A stretch of 64,000 nucleotides of DNA, from contig NC_064539.1 in assembly GCF_023856365.1 (NCBI RefSeq), forward strand, positions 17,497,519 to 17,561,518. The letters are read 5' to 3'. The DNA comes from Brienomyrus brachyistius (taxonomy: Eukaryota; Chordata; Actinopteri; Osteoglossiformes; Mormyridae). Both the position numbers and the translations under genes were made by a program. Shown here one piece after another: positions 59,786 through 64,000 of this stretch. The stretch's first letter is position 1. The number at the start of each line of letters is the position of its first letter. The notes below the pieces were generated by a model that was given only the letters and a program-made list of their open reading frames with translations, was not told the DNA's origin and ran no database searches.

Positions 59786-62061
59786 TCCTGCTTCAGGCTA
59801 CTTGCACAAAACTCCTGTTGAAATCTAGGTACAAGTGCTAACAGCCTCCTTTTTGAACTTGTGAGCTTTTTCTGATTCTGTTTAACAATGCTGTTTTTTG
59901 TTTTCTATTTACATAAGTACATACGTTCTGATGTATAGATATGTGTGCGTGAGTCTGCGTGTCTGTGTGTATGAACTGAATGGGGCTCCTTTGACATTTT
60001 TACCATGTGGAAATGGAGGTCGGTGCCATTCAGGCTGTAGAAACCGCGAGGAAGGCCTGGCGTCGATCGTGCCGAATCGCTGCACTCACTGACAGTCACT
60101 ATAATCATTGAACACGCCACTCTGATCATTACTTGATGCTGGTCCACCACTTGGGGGCTTCTTTTCACTGTAAAAGGCCGTCAGCGTGCCGCAGCGAGGC
60201 GGGTACTAGCCAAGGGGGCGTCGGCGAGTCAGTGGACCTCTACCCATGATAGCCAGCATCCCCGCTAGATTCTGAGCCCCGCGTTTGACCATGTGCTCCT
60301 AGGATGGGTGGCAGGGCGGGATTAGAGATGGTCTCGGCCCAGGTGACTTCTGGCATCTGCTACTAAGAAGCAGAATTTAAGGGCTGGTGTGTCTAGACAG
60401 CCTTTGATAAGGATTTGGGGATGTAAGGCCGTGTGTTTGTGCGCGTGCAGAGGGTCTCTTTCAGGTGTGCTGTAGCAGAAGAGCAGCAGCTCTTTGCACC
60501 TTAAACATATTTATAATAGGTTACTGCTGGTTCACGTTGCCGTTGTGATTAGTGGAGAGCTTGTACTGCGGAAGCTGACTTTGAGAGGCATTGGTTTGTA
60601 TATAAGAAGCGTATGAGTTTGTTTATTTTGTATTCCTGTTTTCCTCGGTAACTATACTAATGTTGCCTAACGTAATCCGTTATGTCGATGCTCAAAGCTT
60701 TTTGTCTGAAATGTCAAACCGCTGTTACATTCATTACATGCCAAAATGTACCTTCATCCAGCATTATGGAAGTGTGGATGTTGTAATAGTAATAGATTGC
60801 ATTGTGTATAATTCATGCATTTAAATATAAACTAAGGAAGTGATAAATACAGATTAACAGATGTCTCCCTCGTTTTTGTTTTGTTAAATTTCATGCCACC
60901 GGTGACACCTGGGGTGGGAGAGTCATTGCTTTATACGGTCATTAGAGTCTAAGCAGCTAATCGCTTTAGCGGCAGTTTGGGGACATCTAACACCATCTAA
61001 ATATAATTTAGGTGGAGCTTAGGAGAGAGTGTTTGGTGTTCAGGCTGGTGTTTGCCTGGGCCGATGTCCAGCATCATGTCTGATTTCAGTGATTTTAAAA
61101 GGTAAGGAAATGGTTAATAGTCTTGTCTGTATATATTATTGTGAACGGACAGAGAAACACAAAACGAAATGGAAGTCCCATCATTTTGTGTAATTTAAAA
61201 CAAAGGTCTAATGACGCTTATGAAAGCATCATATAATCTGTGCTCTGCTTATCGCCTAACCCACGACCAGGATGCAGGATGCAGACCGCCAGCACGCTCC
61301 CATCTTCTCGGCTGACGGCCTGCCCAGCTGTTCTCTAAAGCCATCGCCTCTCTCTGTCCTCGCCTTTGATCCTCTCGCAGAAGCCTCTTCTTTCTTAGTG
61401 CTGACTCTCTCCAGAGTCCAGCTGATGATTCTGGGTCGGATGTGACTCTCGGGAGTCCTCAGAACTCCTGCCGTGCTCCTCGAGGAGTGCGGACGCCGCA
61501 AAAGACGGAGGTGAAACAGAATAAGTGCGAAGAGAAGGCAGGGAAACCATAGCAACCAGCAGAAAGGGAACAGGCCGACTCTAATGGGCTGAGAGTCGTA
61601 ACGAGGCGCGTGTGAAGCGGCTCTGTGATTGATGACTGCGCTCCTACACAAATCTCTACCTGTTTGTAGTCTTTGTTTTTTTCCGTCCTCATCCCATTAT
61701 GTGAAGGTCTCCGAATCCCCCTCCATGTCTTTCACAGTCCTTCTCTCAGTCATTTCTCATTGACCCCTTAAGCTTCCAAATCCATCCAGGCAGTTTCCAT
61801 CCTGCTTGGGGGCAGCTTAAATGAAGCCTCCTGCCACACTCAAGACCTGCATGCCTGCATAGCTTTTGATTCACAAAGCTGGTAAGCCAGACTGTTAAAT
61901 AGTTTTTAAGTGTCTTAATTTGACTATAGTGATACCCCTAGAAAAACACCGTTAATGAAGCCTGTCTGTTTCTGCCAAGCCATAAAATGGAACATCAGTT
62001 TGTATGTGTGGTATCGGGTGCACTCCAGAAAGGCTTTTCATGGCAAACAACCAGGTTTGTA

Positions 62062-62186
62062 CAGAAGTGCTTCCGATCCGGTCCTCCGGGACATACAGCC
62101 GCTCCATGTTTTTGCTCCCTCCCAGCTTGATGCCAGGCAGTCCACAGTCTGGGGGCCCCAGAGAACAAGGTTGGGAAACATTGTTG
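62062..62186 (+). mobile_element. hAT-type MITE copy, internally deleted
   Basis: It has TTCCGATCCGGTCCTCCGGG at the left, GTTTTTGCTCCCTCCCAGCT inside, and GGTTGGGAAACATTGTTG at the right. About 125 bp. Confidence 0.6.
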
Positions 62187-62583
62187 TAGAACATGCAAAT
62201 TCTGCTATTGGTAAAATGCAGCGCTGGAACTCTTGAGCAGCAGATATTAAAATTGTGCTCTCTAGATTTTTGGAATCAAATAAAAAAGATTTTGCCTTTA
62301 TTATTTTCTTCACATTGTCTATTCCAAGAAGTAAATTTCATTTTTGACCACATTCCAGTTTTAATGTTCCAATATGGGTTTTCCACCAAAAATAGTGGAT
62401 TAAAACTTCAGGGTTCTAGACACTCCAGTAGCTCTTCAGGAGTTTGCATCATTTAGTTGTTTTTAAGTTGCTGAAAAAACTTCCTTAATTATCTGTGCTT
62501 TGACTTTGACTGAAGTGAATATGAGTATTCAGTGAGTGTTTCAATGGCTAATCATCTAGTATTTTGAGTACCATAATCTCAAA

Positions 62584-62754
62584 GGTGGTCTTTCTCAACT
62601 TAGTCCTCGGGGACCCCTAGAAGGTCCAGGTTTTTGCTCCCCCTCAGCTCCCTGAAAGATAGTCCACATTTTTCCTCCCTACTGGGAGCTGGGCAGGAGC
62701 AAAAACATTGACCGTCTGGGGCTTCCTGAGCACTGGGGTGAGAAACATCACTTT
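62584..62754 (+). mobile_element. hAT-type MITE copy
   Basis: It runs from GTGGTCTTTCTCAACTTAGT to GGGGTGAGAAACATCAC with the internal TTTTTGCTCC / GGAGCAAAAA inverted pair. No clear target-site duplication survives. Confidence 0.6.
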
Positions 62755-63212
62755 CAAGTCAAGCAAGACCAGTTACACAGGACGAGATTTTAAAATCTGT
62801 ATGGGAATCCATACAGTTGATTAGTAATGAAAAATGTAACCAGAGGCTCCCCAGTGACGCACCAGGCGAAGTGTGGTGAATCTCTGGAGGAGCTGTGTAG
62901 TACAGTGCATGTAAAGAAGGGCTGGCAAATGCAGACTGACCGCTGCAGACTGACTGCCATTTCGGTGGCTGGGATCCTGTGTTATGCTGGAATGGCTCAC
63001 AGCAGAGTCATCAGACCAAATATGCGCTGATCCATTTTATCAACTCTATATGCTTGCATTTCTACAACTGAATATATACCTGGACCAGAAACCGCGTGCA
63101 TGCAGTGAAGGAGACAATTAGGCATGAGCTTCCAGTTAATGACCAAGCGCAAGTGTAAGCAGCATCAGATCAGCTGCTGCACAGCAACGTCTAAGAAAGA
63201 GATGACCTAATA

Positions 63213-63297
63213 AGATTTTGCTCCCTGCCAGACAGTCCACATTTTTGCTCCCTCCCAGCAAGGACGATCCCCGAGGACCGGGATGGGAAACCAAAGC
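63213..63297 (+). mobile_element. Truncated hAT-type MITE copy
   Basis: Only the internal TTTTGCTCCCTGCCAGACAG part and the right end (CCGAGGACCGGGATGGGAAA) remain. Confidence 0.55.
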
Positions 63298-63780
63298 ACT
63301 TGGTTAGCCATGTTGTTTGCATGCTGCAAATGTCAGGAATAACTCCGCACTTAAAGTGGCCCATAATTTTAACCACGAAGGTAGATTAAGAATCAAATAG
63401 CAGTCCAGATTAAGAATCAAACAGCAGTCCAGGATGCTGTTATGTGTGAAGCTGAGTGTGAAGCTCTCCCCAGCGACACACCCTGCGTTTGCTGCATGCC
63501 TCAACCCCATAACGCCCCTGCAAATCCCGACCCTGCTCCCTGTTAGCTGCTGAGATTATCTGTACTGCATGAACTTGTAACACAGATTAAAAACAGTTGT
63601 TCCCGCTTTTTATCTCAGCCTGTTGGATACATCTGCTTTCCTCTGCATTATTTACAGCAATTTTATGGTTTGGGTTTAACTGGGTAGGATTTTACCTTCA
63701 CAGGTATGTTTATTTTCTTAGGTGATTCAATAAGGCTCTGTAATAGTTAGAATGCCTTTACATCTAAAGTCTATCCCTGT

Positions 63781-64000
63781 AACTGTCACTGGTCACTTTA
63801 TTAGGTACACCTGTTCAACTGTTGAACCAAATATCTAATCAATGAATCTTATATCAGCAGCACAGTGTATATAATCATGCAGATAGAGGTCAGGAGCTTC
63901 AGGTAATGTTCACATCAAACACCAAAATGGGGAAGAAAGGTGATTTAAGGACTTTGAATGTGACATTGGTGATGGTGCCAGGTGGGCTGGTTTGAGGATT
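63781..64000 (+). mobile_element. 5' end of a decayed Tc1/mariner-type transposon, cut by the window edge
   Basis: The stretch GGTCACTTTATTAGGTACAC followed by a start codon at 63927 (MGKKGDL) matches the left part of a fish Tc1/mariner group that I recall as ISRm11-type. A one-base deletion soon after GATTTAAG shifts the frame relative to the usual transposase, so this copy is inactive. The family label is from memory. Confidence 0.6.

Larger units (their letters stand above)
59266..60870 (+). other. rabgap1: Probable RABGAP1 3' UTR
   Basis: This follows the TAG stop. It holds a poly-C run near 59318-59334, an ATTAAA at 59437-59442, a hAT-type MITE (59489-59651), three 30-bp tandem units (about 59690-59785), and an AT-rich block near 60.6-60.87 kb typical of a 3' UTR end. 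No canonical AATAAA was found there (GATAAA variant near 60.84 kb), so the end is uncertain. Confidence 0.4.
60871..63780 (+). other. Intergenic flank downstream of RABGAP1
   Basis: No gene recognised on either strand. It holds three hAT-type MITE copies (62062, 62584, 63213). An AATAAA at 62279-62284 could be a distal poly(A) signal. The region between 61.2 and 61.7 kb is GC-richer but has no convincing exon. Confidence 0.6.

Overview
The window is vertebrate nuclear DNA, most likely from a ray-finned (teleost-type) fish. It has long introns with GT-AG splice sites, a CpG-rich promoter-like block, a fish-type V-SINE, hAT-, pogo- and Tc1/mariner-type transposon remnants, and many minisatellites. 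The species cannot be fixed from the sequence alone.

One gene spans almost the whole window on the plus strand: RABGAP1, a Rab GTPase-activating protein. Joining 25 coding exons between 11050 and 59265 gives a 1064-residue protein that is collinear with vertebrate RABGAP1 from the initiator Met to the stop. It carries an N-terminal PTB domain, a central RABGAP1-type region, a TBC Rab-GAP domain with both catalytic fingers intact, and a C-terminal coiled coil. Every junction keeps phase. A second gene, the orphan receptor GPR21 (347 residues, intronless, 31671-32714, same strand), lies inside the 15.6-kb intron between coding exons 12 and 13. This is the same host/guest pair as in mammals, and the paralogous pair is GPR52 within RABGAP1L.

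Layout: 1-2.9 kb is AT-rich flank, possibly the 3' UTR tail of an upstream gene. 2.9-4 kb is a CpG-rich block with a perfect NRF1 motif, the likely RABGAP1 promoter and non-coding first exon. 4-11 kb is a 5' UTR intron with transposon remnants. 11-26 kb holds coding exons 1-12 (PTB, central region, start of TBC). 26-41.5 kb is the GPR21-bearing intron. 41.5-59.3 kb holds exons 13-25 (rest of TBC, coiled coil). 59.3-61 kb is probably the RABGAP1 3' UTR. 61-64 kb is repeat-rich flank ending in a decayed Tc1/mariner element.

The most unusual feature is a set of minisatellites tied to splice signals. In intron 20 a 33-bp array of about 56 units starts at the first base of the intron, and nearly every unit repeats a GTGAGC donor. 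Because 33 is a multiple of 3 and no unit contains a stop, intron retention or a choice among the donors would add in-frame 11-residue repeats to the coiled coil. In intron 24 a 48-bp array repeats the real terminal 3' splice site plus the first bases of the last exon, giving 17 decoy acceptors upstream of the true one; the last unit is 49 bp and breaks frame. In intron 17 a 35-bp array carries, in every unit, a branch-point-like CTAAC, a pyrimidine tract and CAG, so it looks like a chain of complete 3' splice sites. Whether these are functional or only mutational by-products cannot be decided from the sequence; long-read cDNA would settle it.
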